In this document: piece after piece, positions 1-11,962 of the stretch | How positions within the stretch are numbered: the first letter of the stretch is position 1 | Layout of the letters: each line of letters opens with the position of its first letter | From: Hyalella azteca | Lineage: Eukaryota > Arthropoda > Malacostraca > Amphipoda > Hyalellidae | Direction: 5' to 3' | NCBI RefSeq assembly: GCF_000764305.2 | Contig: NW_025934720.1 | Span: forward strand, 682,001-746,000 | Length of the DNA: 64,000 nucleotides | Translations under genes and position numbers: made by a program | The notes under the pieces: model-generated | The model's input: the letters and a program-made list of their open reading frames with translations, nothing else | Database searches by the model: none | What the model was told of the DNA's origin: nothing

Positions 1-480
1 TGAATATATCTCGGATCAATGCGAGTTGTAAGTTCAGGCTTTAATTTGAACGATCCAGCCGAGTCTAACTTTATGGCACTACACTGGTTTTGATGTATAA
101 AGGCAGTCAGCTTTTTGCGGTCATTAGTCTAGCAATAAAAATACCATATGGCATTTTTGGGTAAAAGAACGATTCCTGATAAGGTTACTTTTCCACGAAA
201 AATCCAACAATTTACAGATATGCGTTTCAAAAAGTATAAGAAATTATCTGTAATCCTTGACGTTTTCCTTTGATTTGTCAAAAAAATTCCTCGGATTTTT
301 CAAAGACATCTTAACGAAAATGAAAAATTTCCTCTCTGGATCTCTAGAATTTTTTTTTAACTTTTTGAAATGTAATAATGTACTTCATTCTACAATATCA
401 GAAACTACACCTGTACTTATGATTTATGTTGGATTGAGAATAGATAAATAGATTTGTGAACGATTGAAAATACCTGTGGG
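1..480. other. No supported gene
   Basis: AT-rich. A 64-codon Phe-rich frame at 257-451 looks like low-complexity translation, not a gene. Confidence 0.5.
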
Positions 481-521
481 TAAAATATCGTGAACGATTG
501 AAAATCGTTCACGATATTTTA
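481..521. repeat. Perfect 19-bp hairpin with 3-nt loop
   Basis: taaaatatcgtgaacgatt (481-499), gaa, then its exact complement (503-521). A direct copy of part of it (gtgaacgattgaaaat) lies at about 455-470. No transposon ends or target duplication are visible. Confidence 0.8.
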
Positions 522-2271
522 TACGTTTTTATTACTGTTCATTTCAATTTCTTTATCGGAGTGACAAATTGTACATATTGGAATTCCAATAAACTTCACA
601 TGAACTTCCGACCTTCTCTGCTTCAGAGAGAAGTGATAAGTGCGGTTGAGTTTGTTGCTAAGGCAGTCGTGTCCTGCGAGCCGATCAGCAATAGTTATTG
701 GCTTGGGCCAATATTGTGGCGGCTATTGTCTAGTTGAAGTGCTGATACGGATTCTGCTCATTTTTCCGCAGTGTGCCCTCTCCTTTACTGGACTGAATGT
801 ACGAGCCACCTGTTTTGTCACTTTGTTTTAGAATATAACCGTTAAAAAGTTCCCTAGTTTGTGTCAAATAACAGTGTTTAAACTTCAAGGTTAACTGGAG
901 AAAGTATTTTTATTGCACCAATTTTTCTAAGAGAACTACTAGATTCAACGTTCGTGACTGACGTTCCGCCCTTTTTGCGGTGGCTATCTTTGACGTTAGG
1001 AACGTCCGGTCACGGATTTAATGCAACAACAGAATCTTGAATGGGTACTACAGATAACTGGAATTTATATGTTAAGAGTGGTAAAAGATATGATAATTCG
1101 ATTCATTTTTCATTTCCCATATATCAATTAAAGTTCAAATGCCAGCAAGAATCAACGCTCCTGTTAGACTTCATGATTGTCATTGCATGAATTTCACAGC
1201 TTCATCTTTATCCCCTCAGTCGCTTTTAGGCCAATATTTTTTTACTGGAATATTGCCTCTTTTCAAGAATAAAAAATAATTCTGCAATCTTTGTCTAATT
1301 TTAGGTAGAAATGCACGTGTTATTGAAACCTCTTTTACGATGCAATCTTCCCAGGTAATCAGCTTAATGATTATCGGGTGCAGGTTTCTAGTTAATATCG
1401 AAAACTAGAATATAAATTAATTTTAGTGTCTGAGGGACTCACGGAACTCAAATTGGCTGAACTATGAATCCCTGGAAACCTAAACTCTTCCGTAAACTTA
1501 GATACAAACTATGAGGTTCGTAAAAGTGTTGCAGGAAAAATTTAACAAATGATCATATTAAACCCTTATAGTCACAAAACTTGGAGATATTTTTCCGTTT
1601 AGACAGAATTTAATTTTCTTGTAGCTACAAAGCTTTTTAAATGATCACGAAACAATAGTATAGAACACGATCATGAAACAATTGATCCATAGCAGTATCA
1701 AGAATTTAAAAACATAGAGTATCAATTGAGAAATATTTAAAGCTAATAGCCCAAAATTTATTTAATTGATATATTATCCATTTGCGTTAGAAAACTGGTG
1801 AAATTTTCTGTTTTCAAAGCAGCAAAATTGCAATATATCAGCCATGCGGCGCTATGGTAGCCAAGCTACACGAGGTCCCTATAAAAAATGTTCAAGATTT
1901 TCCGATCTCAGCTCGCAGGCTCGAGGCTTTTCGTATCCACATTGAACGTCGGCAAACAAGACCTGGAACAAGAAAAACCTAGCATCGCAGTGACAAACCG
2001 AACCCCGAAATATTTTTGATCAGTTTGCTTAAGTGAGATAAACATTCTGGAGGAAGATTTGCTGAATATAGTACAAGATGAAGATCCTCCCTTGTATTGT
2101 TCTGGACTTCATGAGCAAGATTCGTCTTCAAATTAGGGGATATTTTTAAAATTCAAAAAATTAAGATGCAGCGTACGGTGCAAAACTGGAAGCCTACGAT
2201 ATGAAAAGGAGACAATCTGATGCAGTTAATCATTTCTGCATTGAAATAAACGACGCTTTTCGGATGCCTGA
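522..2271. other. No supported gene
   Basis: Small frames of 63-79 codons overlap at 498-831 without splice or start support. An imperfect hairpin (gtgactgacgttcc ... ggaacgtccggtcac) lies at about 954-1014. Confidence 0.5.
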
Positions 2272-2662
2272 TTATGAATTTACTTCGAACTCATAGTGCC
2301 ATGGAACCAAACCGGCGGGAATTTCCTTGGTTGAAGAAAAGCACCTTCTTAACAAGAACAATCCCGGTGGCCAGCCGAATAGCCCATTATTGTAATCCCC
2401 TTTGATACACAACGTGAAAAGTCTGTCTTCGGATATAAAAGCTTCCCCGATGTCTTTCTGCAGGATAAGGCCAGAAAAATTGGCGAGTAATGCAACCGAA
2501 GATCCTGATAAAAAAATTAACTGGAAGACTATATTTCTCAAATTGGCTGAGTTCTTCTAAAAATTTGCTTTCCTCAAATAAAAGTTTCAGTGGCCGATAA
2601 ATTCTATGCGAAGACTTACTGGAATCTACAGCAAATCATATATTATAAAGAAAAGTCTGATT
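2272..2662 (-). pseudogene. Possible decayed coding fragment, two overlapping frames
   Basis: On the minus strand one frame (about 2625-2400) reads RIYRPLKLLFEESKFLEELS then QFEKYSLPVNFF; a second frame (2541-2272) reads on with LQKDIGEAFISEDRLFTLC and GDYNNGLFGWPPGLFLLRRC to a stop. Together they look like one protein broken by a frameshift near 2510. I do not recognise it; a decayed gene, a viral insertion or chance are all possible. Confidence 0.25.
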
Positions 2663-5600
2663 GAAACGAGTCATATAAAAAATAAATACCTGCTGCCTAG
2701 AATCCTCTGCGACGAATTTCGTAGCGAGCAGAACTTAAAATAAATAAATGTACTGAGAAGTGACCGCTTTGTTCCTCCACCGGACCAACTTATGTAATCG
2801 CCGAAAGTTATCAGTAGTTTGTTCTAGGTCAGTGAAGTGTCTGGCACAAAGATGAATGATATTAAATGTGACAGCATTCAGGCGAAAGTTTTTCATGGCA
2901 GTCCACCACCTTAGGTACGAAATTCAGTTGCAATTATCATGCCCTCGGATGGTTTTAATTACTCAATTAATGGCTCTACGACGCCCTCCTAGTCTAAAAA
3001 CTCGCCGCGAAGTCTTATGAGACTCAGAAGTGTTATGAGCGGTGATGATCATAAGCCCAACTATAAGAGTCAATGTCTTTCTACATATGCGTTTCGGAAT
3101 AATCGACCAACTTCAAGGTACTGAATTGCTCATAATATATGGAAGGCGGTGGAAACCGCATCTTTGTGATCGCATTATACATATTGTCGGAAGAATGAAG
3201 GATTAATTTTACGGAGCTAAAACTTGTGAGATGTTTCGATTAAAGCTGTAGATTGATATCAAAACTAGAGTTACATTTTTTCCCAAGTTTTCATTATAGA
3301 AAATCTTTAGCCGAAGAAAGCCGAATTATACGGCCAATGGAGCAACTAATTCTGTGAGGAACTTTTTGTCAAAAATTCAGAATGCGGGCGCAAGCAAAAT
3401 CCGTATCCATGCAGGATGAGGACAAAATGTGTTTTATTTTTCGCCCTTCTGAATAATTTCAGACCGAATGAAAGAAATTTTTTTAATCTATCATGCTCCT
3501 AAAGTTTTAAAACAAGCTGATCATACACCTCCAAGTTTAAATGTGATATATTTTTTGGTCGGAACATGGAATGTTTTTATGTTCTCAAAAATTGTAGGGA
3601 AGTAACTCGCCTCTCAACAATCCTGCTTGCCGGCGGCTCTGAGCTTTCAGTTACCGGGTCGGCGTTTTGCGGTCCTGGTTCAACGTCAAAAACATGTTTG
3701 CTAAAGTTTACCTTGGTGTTTTTTCGCTCATGTTGGTGTAGGTTCGTATATTTTACGTCGGGAGCGCATGGCAATTGAAGACAATACAAACTGATTTAAA
3801 GTCTGTAGTCGACACTTCAATAAAAGTTCATAGCTATGTTTGTTCAACAGGGGCAATATGTCACTTTTTGGATTTTTTACCCTTTTAAAAAGAGACTTTT
3901 ACAACCATATATTGCGTTATTTTTTCCTTTTCTCGACCACTTAACGTTTATTTCTCAAATACGTACGCTGTTGTGCAGAGTTTTTTTTACTGAAGTGTTG
4001 ATTAGTGTGAGTATAGAAAAAAGTTCATATTGTAATTACAACTCGGAATAACAATGCTTTCTGAAGGTTTCGACTTCCAAATATTCATCTAAACATGAAC
4101 GTTATTCGTCATGGAATGAAATTATTTACTTTAATGCAGTATTTGGTAGCAAAAAATTTCTGCTGCACCAATAATGATCGGATGCAGATATGTGTTTCTT
4201 GTTTAATCAAGAGAAGGAAAGATCGCAATAATATGATTCGCTACACTTACCTCAAGTCAAATACTCGAATTAGTAAGATACATAGATTTGACAATATTAT
4301 TCTATAATGAGTATCAGTGCTGTAAATTGCAAGTAATGTGGTTTGAATTGAATAGTTTTTAAAAAATTATGATACTTGTGTACGTTTATAAATAATACTA
4401 CACACTGTAATTACAAATTACGGAGTGCGCGTGCACGCTCACACGCGCTGTGGGCAGTGCGATCAAAATCGAAGTCTGAGCATCCATAATACCCATAAAT
4501 AGTATACAAAAAACTTACACTGTATATGCATAGTGCACGAGTGTAATGTGAACTTTTCATGTAAATTGTGCGGACGTAACCATTAAGTTTACAAATTGTG
4601 AGTGCAACAACTCCAAGAGACTGTGACGTTCTGTGCTGCAAATACACGCGGTCGCTCTATACTCACTCATGTCGAGTGGTCGAGGCTTGTTTTCTTTGTT
4701 GACTGCGAGTGATCCGAAATGAGACATTATGGAAACGCTTTCAGCATTTATTTATGGGCTGGTTGCATCAGTGCTTTATAATGGTCTAAGAACTCACTAG
4801 AGACTATATATAACTCACTAGAGACTATTTATATAAATAAATTTATATAACGACTATTCTGGGAAGGGTAGGACAAATTTGTTGAGCACTCAAGTTGAAA
4901 AAATTCTGTTTAACATTCAAATTTTCAGTAGGACGAGAGAACTTGAATAGTTATCTGTTTATCTAAATGGCAATGATGTAGAGCAAACAGATTCTATGCA
5001 CAATAACGGTGCAAAAAAAAAATAATAGCAATCTCGATCTGTACAGTTTTTTTAGTGTCATTCCCAAAATTAAAAAAGTAAAATAATGGTAAAGTGTCAT
5101 TGTTCGGAAAATTGAATTTTTATGAAACTTTTAATATGCTTGTACTTTTTAATCTTGATTATTTTTTCTAAAAGAACGAAGAAAGACAGTAAATTCGGGA
5201 ATTAAAGTATGCCAAAAACAGCACCCGAGCTCATATCATGTTCGGTGCAAATATTTATTCCACCTTGACAAGAATGTAAAAAATTTTTTTTAATATTTTT
5301 TACATATATTATTACTGAAAGAAATTTCACATCAATCTCCAGTTGTTAACGAATTTTTTCGTCCCTAAACTTTTATTCGAACAGCCCATAACATATAAAT
5401 GAAAAACCTGTTCTCTTTTTTTCTAAAAACGAAAAACAAAAGTTCAAATTACTTGAATGTTCCGAAATGCATTTCCATGCAACTATAATCAAGGCTCATT
5501 CAGAAGATTTATCTCGTCATTATGTGAACACTGCACTAATGTTATGGACATCTCAGAACACAGTTACAATCACGAGGGTTAATTTCGGGACTTTACCCTT

Positions 5601-6620
5601 GAATTGTGAGGGCTGTAGCCCGCCGTCGGAATGAGGGCATAAAGAAAGGAACTGCAATTTTATTTCTTTTATAGCGAGAGTTCCTAGGGAAATGAAACCG
5701 ACGCGGGAGTCCCTAATGTTGCTCTGCACAACAACATCCACCTAATTGTAAACCACAAGCTTCAACATAAGGCCATTTGATAACCTAGGAGCTATTTCAA
5801 TATAAATGTACTTGGCCAAGAGTTCATTTTTTATGAATATAGTTCATTAAAATTCACTATTATGGGTTTTTATTCATATACGTCTTAAGACAATTACTAA
5901 ATTACTGAAATTTACACTGACTTTTGGGTTAAGTGATTAAATTATGGGTTAAGTTATTGCAAATTCAATTGATGGGTTATTTATACAAGACAAATAGCAG
6001 AAAGTAATTATATATGATATCGAAAGCAACGAATTCCGTTCAACAATGAGCGTCTGATCTGTGAGAGACCGAAAACACGAAGGGAATATGAAAAATTTGA
6101 TATATGATGATTAATTTCTTTTTAACGGAAATATCAGATGGTAAAGTAAAATTATGCGCTCACAGCCTGTCATGAGGCTCACCATATTGTTGTATGGAGA
6201 ACTAGAATCAAAAATTTTCAAATGAAATTCATACAGGATTAAATCCATTTTGGATATTTATTCAAGTGCAAACGTAGTCCTTCACATTAATAATGAGCTA
6301 TAATGATAGTTTTTTGTTCGAGACTAAGTTTTGCTGTTTTCATGATAATATTACCACGATATGTTGTTAGTATACATATAAATAATTTGTATTTATCAAC
6401 ATCACATATCGCAGTTATATTTGGTCGTAGGTATTTACATGAATCCGAGATCAACGTGTAAAATTGGCAAACATTTTCAACTCAGAGACCATTTCAACTC
6501 AGAGACCATGATACTATAACCAGAATTCATGCAGGTGCTTTTTTCTTGATATGAATACTTTGAATGTAATAAAATTTCGTTGAGTAAAAAAAATTGAATT
6601 CATCAGTCACATTTCTCTTG
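2663..6620. other. No supported gene
   Basis: Sequence open on both strands at 3566-3789 (70 codons each) has a protein-like minus frame (VEPGPQNADPVTESSEPPAS) but no other support. A direct duplication aactcactagagactat occurs at about 4790-4827. A short gggttaag repeat is at about 5925-5985. Confidence 0.45.
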
Positions 6621-7021
6621 CTATTTCAGAGGGCAGTGTTCGAAATATTCAGGTCGAGATTTTGAGTCACGAGGTTCAGGCGAGCAATTTTTGCAGCGAC
6701 CACACTTCATTGTGGTGATGTTCACAGTAGCACAGCCCCCGAAAATGAAGTGTCTCACGAGTATATCTAGATAAAAGACAAGACTCTTCTCGCGGTCCTC
6801 GTACAATATTGATGGAGAATCGAGTCAATATTGACTCCGCAGATTTGGCTGAATCCGCCGTCGCAAGTAATAGCTTTCGGGGATGATTTTCCAACAGATA
6901 CGATAAGTCGAACAGGCTTATCACCGGCAGAGATGTTTCCCTCACGGAAAAATATGCCGAATAATGTGAGCAGAAAATAATAACTGAAATTTGAAATATG
7001 TTGATGGAACATACCCACCAT
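6621..7021 (-). pseudogene. Stretch open in three minus-strand frames, possible decayed coding sequence
   Basis: Three overlapping frames of 61-89 codons cover this region. One contains CGRCKNCSPEPRDS, another RLIVSVGKSSPKAITCDGG. GC is higher than in the flanks and a weak acceptor (tttcaaatttcag) lies near 6980. No family is recognised and no single frame dominates. Confidence 0.2.
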
Positions 7022-10000
7022 GTGACATAATTGTGGATTATCTGAAACGTTAAATTACGATATAATAAAAATGAATGTCTACATAATACTTAGCGTAAAT
7101 AATGAATGATCATAATATTGCAATCACAACGATAATTTATCGAAGAAGGTTCCCATGACTGTTTCAATTTCAAACAGAAAATTTCAATTTTCATTACCAA
7201 CATGAAAATATTAGAAGTGAGTGTTTCCAGGTAGATAAAAATGTTTGAATTTTTCTCCAATATAATAATTGTCAATTAAATCAAATATAGTTTCGGGAAT
7301 GCACTTACAGCTGGCGATTAAAGAAATTCATTGCAACGCAAAAGTTCAGGTGAGTTGATTGAGTTAATTATTAGTTAAAATATGATTTACTACCTCAATA
7401 TTATTTTTATGAGATTTACATGCCAATCATTGTCTCAAACAATATTTGTGACGAAGCAAGAATATTTAAAAATTCGTATATTGAATTACATGCCCTTAAA
7501 TTTCTTCAACAATTTCATTCAGACGTTTCATTTTTCAACTTCAAGTTATTGCGTTCCAATCACACTTTACCATATTTCGGGATTTTAGCTTAAAATTGCC
7601 TCGATCGCCGACTTCCGTCTCGCTTTTCAATCACGCACTTGTTGCCACGTTTGCCATGCATTTGTTGCCATGTTCCGTTTTTTTCCTAAAATTTCATCGC
7701 ATAAAGTCAAATCAAAATGAAGATCTGCCAGGATATTTGTGGCTTCTGCAGAGGCCTGTCACACCCGAAAGAACCTAACTAAGCTAGAAGCTCATCAAAA
7801 ATTCAACGCCCGATTTCACTGCATTTTTAACCTCGTCCTTCCAGCCATTGATCGAAGGGTTGACAGCAAAGCAGCTGCAGTTTTCTCAGCGGTCGGTATG
7901 TAGATTGAATTTTTTAGGTGGCGACAATGCGTGAAATATATTTTACGAATATAGAAAAATATTACGAACATATAAAAATCAATTTCTCATAAGCCATTTC
8001 AAGCCGATGCGCACGAAACCATAAGTATTTTTGCTTAGAAAGTTTCAATAAAAATAATCTCTTGCCGTTGTCCTTAACAGAATGCATTGCTTCTCATTGC
8101 TTCAGGTCTCCTTCTCGCTTATGCAGATCTAGAAATATCGCGATTTGATAACGAAATAATTCTACATGTTAAAGTTCTTCAACTAAATTAATAATCAACG
8201 CCTGATGATTAAAATCATTTTATTTGATTCATAATCGTCTTCAAATCCAAATGCATCTCAGCGTTATTGAGGATTTTTAGCCCTGTCGCACGTATCTAAA
8301 GTTTCATCCATGCCTTATTTCCGAAACCCATCAATCAGTAGTCGAATTGTGATAACGTTATTGGTCCCGGACCTCTTAGCTTTATATAAACGGTAGACAA
8401 AACCAAACTTTTCGTCGTATGAATTATAATTATCATGTACTCGTAATCAAAAGTTTGAAACTATCATATTTTGTGATGAGTCTTAGCGATAAAACTGATT
8501 CAAAGATAAGTCACATAACATAACATAGTGATGTCGGCGCTGAAGTGTAGGCCTGATGTGGCCTGTCGCCGATTCTTTTCCTTTTCGTGCCTTGTTCATA
8601 GAAGATCACATTTAACCTGATATGCATTAAGCGCAACGCAGGAGCATCACATACGATGGAGCCCGGAGCAGCAGGAATCTTGTCTTTTATTCAGTTGTGG
8701 CATTTCAGAGGCCTTTCTTGATAGGGCGTGCGTCTGCTGAGAACAGCCAACAGCGCGACATTAAAAAAATGTTACTGACTAGTCAAGATAATTAGCTTAA
8801 CAAGTTATGCTTAGTTTCTTTCACATTGATTTATATGAAAACCTAAATAAAATAAATAATAGTTTATGCTCCGAGGTTTTAAAGATTATCAAAGAATAGT
8901 AGAAATTTTGCAAAAAAGCGTTCATTTGAAATCATAGAAAGACGTTATTAACATGAGGAAATGTGGTGTACATAATAATGCTGAATTTTGACATTTCATA
9001 TAATTAGGCTTCAAAACACCGTTTTTAAAGTTTCATTCTCAAAGCAAAGCCAACGCTGTACGCTACAGCAATCCCTGAGACAGATAGTCTGTAAACGCTC
9101 TGTTTTTAGAGCGTTAGTCTGCATTATTTTTATTTTCTCATTATTGCGATTATTGAATAAAAAATGCTTGAGCGAAGTTTGCGTGGATCTGGCCACTGTA
9201 AATCGATGACGAGTATTGAAGTGCAGGGACATTGATCTCGTCTGTCGGTCAAGCTTGTGCTGCCGCCTATCAGTGATGCGTAACACTGAAAGTCAGGATT
9301 TCGGGAACATTATTACTCTCATTGGGAAGGGAAACATGCCGCTAATTTACCACAACGTGTACAAATGTAAGACTCGCTCCACAAGAAAAATTTATTGGAA
9401 TGTTTTTTCAATCTAATGAGAGATTGAAAAATGAAGGTGAGTTCACCTGAGAGAAGCCAAATGAAGGATGAAAAAGCCCTCTGCTTATATTTTCGATAGT
9501 AATATGGTAAATAGCATTTAATTTGACAATAGCACTTCAGAAGTGCTATTATCGAAAGTGTTTGGTTGTTATAAGGCGGCAGGCATCCAGTTGAAAACCA
9601 CACTCGGGTGGTAAACAAGAACGAGAAATATTTTTCTCAGCAAAGTAGTTCCTGCCTTATTTGCCCGCTATCATTGTTGACTCGTTTGGAAGCCGAGCCT
9701 GGAGTTCGCCAGCCGATTTGTCTTGCTCACGTGTCCTAACGAGCGAAGAGTAACCTAAGCACCGCCTGGCCTCAGCGCGCTAAGATCCTGGCCCGTTTTG
9801 GCCGTCCGCCGCGTCTGCTTTAGACACGGGAATGATATTTTCGCCTTAACATGAACAAATGATGATTAATAATGCTATCGATTGTAGCAATGCAATAATA
9901 TATAGCAATAATAATGCTGTGATTTTCATGCAGTACTGATCGACAAAAATATGAGTTGTCGATAAGTACTTCATTTTTCAGTATTTCACCCTTACATCCC

Positions 10001-10720
10001 ATACAGTGAAACTGTAAACTGCCAATGTTATCAAGAACTGTATGTATTGTTAGCACAATAACTAATGGTGTAATTTAATGAGCGGAGAAACGCTTCAAGT
10101 TAAAGTAGGCGAACGAGTGTATCGTATTTATACAATTTCAAACTGCCTATGTTTCATCAAAACAGTTATGTTGGGGCGAGTTCAGATTTTTACAGATTCA
10201 ACCCTGCCCTGCGGATGTTAATTAGTGCACGAGGAATTTTTTCGTGCTCCGATTTTTTTGTCGTAAAAGAAAAAGAAATCCCCTGTAGTCGAGCTTTACT
10301 TTTACATTCTAAAGGCTGAAGAGGCTTTAGAGTGTCGCTCATTATTTCTCATCGCTATGTCACTGCTTTCTGAATTCCTTTATTTTTTCCGTAATAAAAA
10401 CGCAGAATACATAGAATTAACGAGCAGCATTCTAAGTACACAGGAGTTCGCACACTAACTTCAATGTTATTTATTTCCAGTTCTTGAATTGTCTTTCGCG
10501 GTTTATTTGTATAAATATGCAAAATATTATGCACAGACCACTGGCATCTCAGTATTAAGATCCATCTATGTATTTCATAACGGCTAACTTTTTTAAAGTT
10601 AGAAAAATTCTGTGTGATAAATGGCTCTTCCGTTAGATGTGGGGCGCTTGAGAGTTATATTGTCTGAGAGTTATGATATATAACGTCTTTTATAGGTAAT
10701 GCTTTCGCACTTTCCAATTA
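7022..10720. other. No supported gene
   Basis: Scattered frames below 100 codons with no consistent splice signals. A GC-richer patch at about 9670-9830 (ccgcctggcctcagcgcgct) is unexplained. A 10-bp hairpin (aatagcactt/aagtgctatt) is at about 9528-9550. Confidence 0.45.
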
Positions 10721-10827
10721 GAACTTATTTTGTACTTATATCATTAGTCTGCTTATATCGCAAGTTCACAAGGAATTTAAAAGCAAAGAAAACGCCAAGA
10801 AAATTCACCATATCGATATTGAAAACG

Positions 10828-10852
10828 TTTCGGAGTCCAGCTCCATCATCAG
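10828..10852 (-). ncRNA. Hammerhead-ribozyme-like core in left arm
   Basis: Exact reverse complement of the motif in the right arm (tcatcag at 10846-10852, tttc at 10828-10831), carried on the minus strand. Same caveats: one extra T before stem II, and no clear cleavage site. Confidence 0.35.
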
Positions 10853-10980
10853 TTCGACTAAACTAAAAATGAATAAAATCACTTTAAAAGTCAAAATTCA
10901 AAGACAGACATAAAACCTAAACAAGACCTAACATTATATCGAAATAAACAGGACTAGTTATGAACAACTTAGTCCTAGGG

Positions 10981-11778
10981 NNNNNNNNNNNNNNNNNNNN
11001 NNNNNNNNNNNNNNNNNNNNNNNNNNNNNNNNNNNNNNNNNNNNNNNNNNNNNNNNNNNNNNNNNNNNNNNNNNNNNNNNNNNNNNNNNNNNNNNNNNNN
11101 NNNNNNNNNNNNNNNNNNNNNNNNNNNNNNNNNNNNNNNNNNNNNNNNNNNNNNNNNNNNNNNNNNNNNNNNNNNNNNNNNNNNNNNNNNNNNNNNNNNN
11201 NNNNNNNNNNNNNNNNNNNNNNNNNNNNNNNNNNNNNNNNNNNNNNNNNNNNNNNNNNNNNNNNNNNNNNNNNNNNNNNNNNNNNNNNNNNNNNNNNNNN
11301 NNNNNNNNNNNNNNNNNNNNNNNNNNNNNNNNNNNNNNNNNNNNNNNNNNNNNNNNNNNNNNNNNNNNNNNNNNNNNNNNNNNNNNNNNNNNNNNNNNNN
11401 NNNNNNNNNNNNNNNNNNNNNNNNNNNNNNNNNNNNNNNNNNNNNNNNNNNNNNNNNNNNNNNNNNNNNNNNNNNNNNNNNNNNNNNNNNNNNNNNNNNN
11501 NNNNNNNNNNNNNNNNNNNNNNNNNNNNNNNNNNNNNNNNNNNNNNNNNNNNNNNNNNNNNNNNNNNNNNNNNNNNNNNNNNNNNNNNNNNNNNNNNNNN
11601 NNNNNNNNNNNNNNNNNNNNNNNNNNNNNNNNNNNNNNNNNNNNNNNNNNNNNNNNNNNNNNNNNNNNNNNNNNNNNNNNNNNNNNNNNNNNNNNNNNNN
11701 NNNNNNNNNNNNNNNNNNNNNNNNNNNNNNNNNNNNNNNNNNNNNNNNNNNNNNNNNNNNNNNNNNNNNNNNNNNNNN
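10981..11778. other. Assembly gap (798 N)
   Basis: Unresolved bases exactly inside the inverted repeat. An apparent 274-codon open frame across it is an artefact of N translation. Strong inverted repeats commonly break assemblies, so the gap is probably caused by the element itself. Confidence 0.99.
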
Positions 11779-11865
11779 ATATAATGTTAGGTCTTGTTTA
11801 GGTTTTATGTCTGTCTTTGAATTTTGACTTTTAAAGTGATTTTATTCATTTTTAGTTTAGTCGAA

Positions 11866-11890
11866 CTGATGATGGAGCTGGACTCCGAAA
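11866..11890 (+). ncRNA. Hammerhead-ribozyme-like core in right arm
   Basis: CTGATGA (11866-11872), T, a four-pair stem GGAG/CTCC with loop CTGGA, then GAAA (11887-11890). This matches the invariant boxes of a hammerhead except for the extra T before stem II. I could not find a clear stem III and cleavage site (NUH), so it may be inactive or a relic. Confidence 0.35.
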
Positions 11891-11962
11891 CGTTTTCAAT
11901 ATCGATATGGTGAATTTTCTTGGCGTTTTCTTTGCTTTTAAATTCCTTGTGAACTTATTTTG

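Larger units (their letters stand above)
10721..11962. mobile_element. Penelope-like retroelement copy with inverted termini, interior lost in gap
   Basis: A perfect 178-base inverted repeat (10762-10939 and 11779-11956) flanks an assembly gap of 798 N. The same 12 bases, GAACTTATTTTG, stand directly outside both ends (10721-10732 and 11951-11962), which looks like a target-site duplication. The left end extends past the shared arm (10733-10761, tacttatatcattagtctgc and on), and this extra sequence recurs at the end of the 16.4 kb copy. Each arm carries CTGATGA, a small hairpin (GGAG-CTGGA-CTCC) and GAAAC, resembling a hammerhead core with one extra T. Penelope-like elements are known for terminal repeats in direct or inverted order, hammerhead motifs and variable target duplications, hence the call. 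No reverse transcriptase can be seen because the interior is missing; a foldback DNA transposon is the alternative. Confidence 0.6.

Noticed and set aside
4411..4647. gcgcgtgcacgctcacacgcgc palindrome-like patch as a structured RNA
   Set aside because: Pairing is short and imperfect and no known RNA family fits.
10960..11784. 274-codon open frame
   Set aside because: It runs through 798 N; only seven residues are real.
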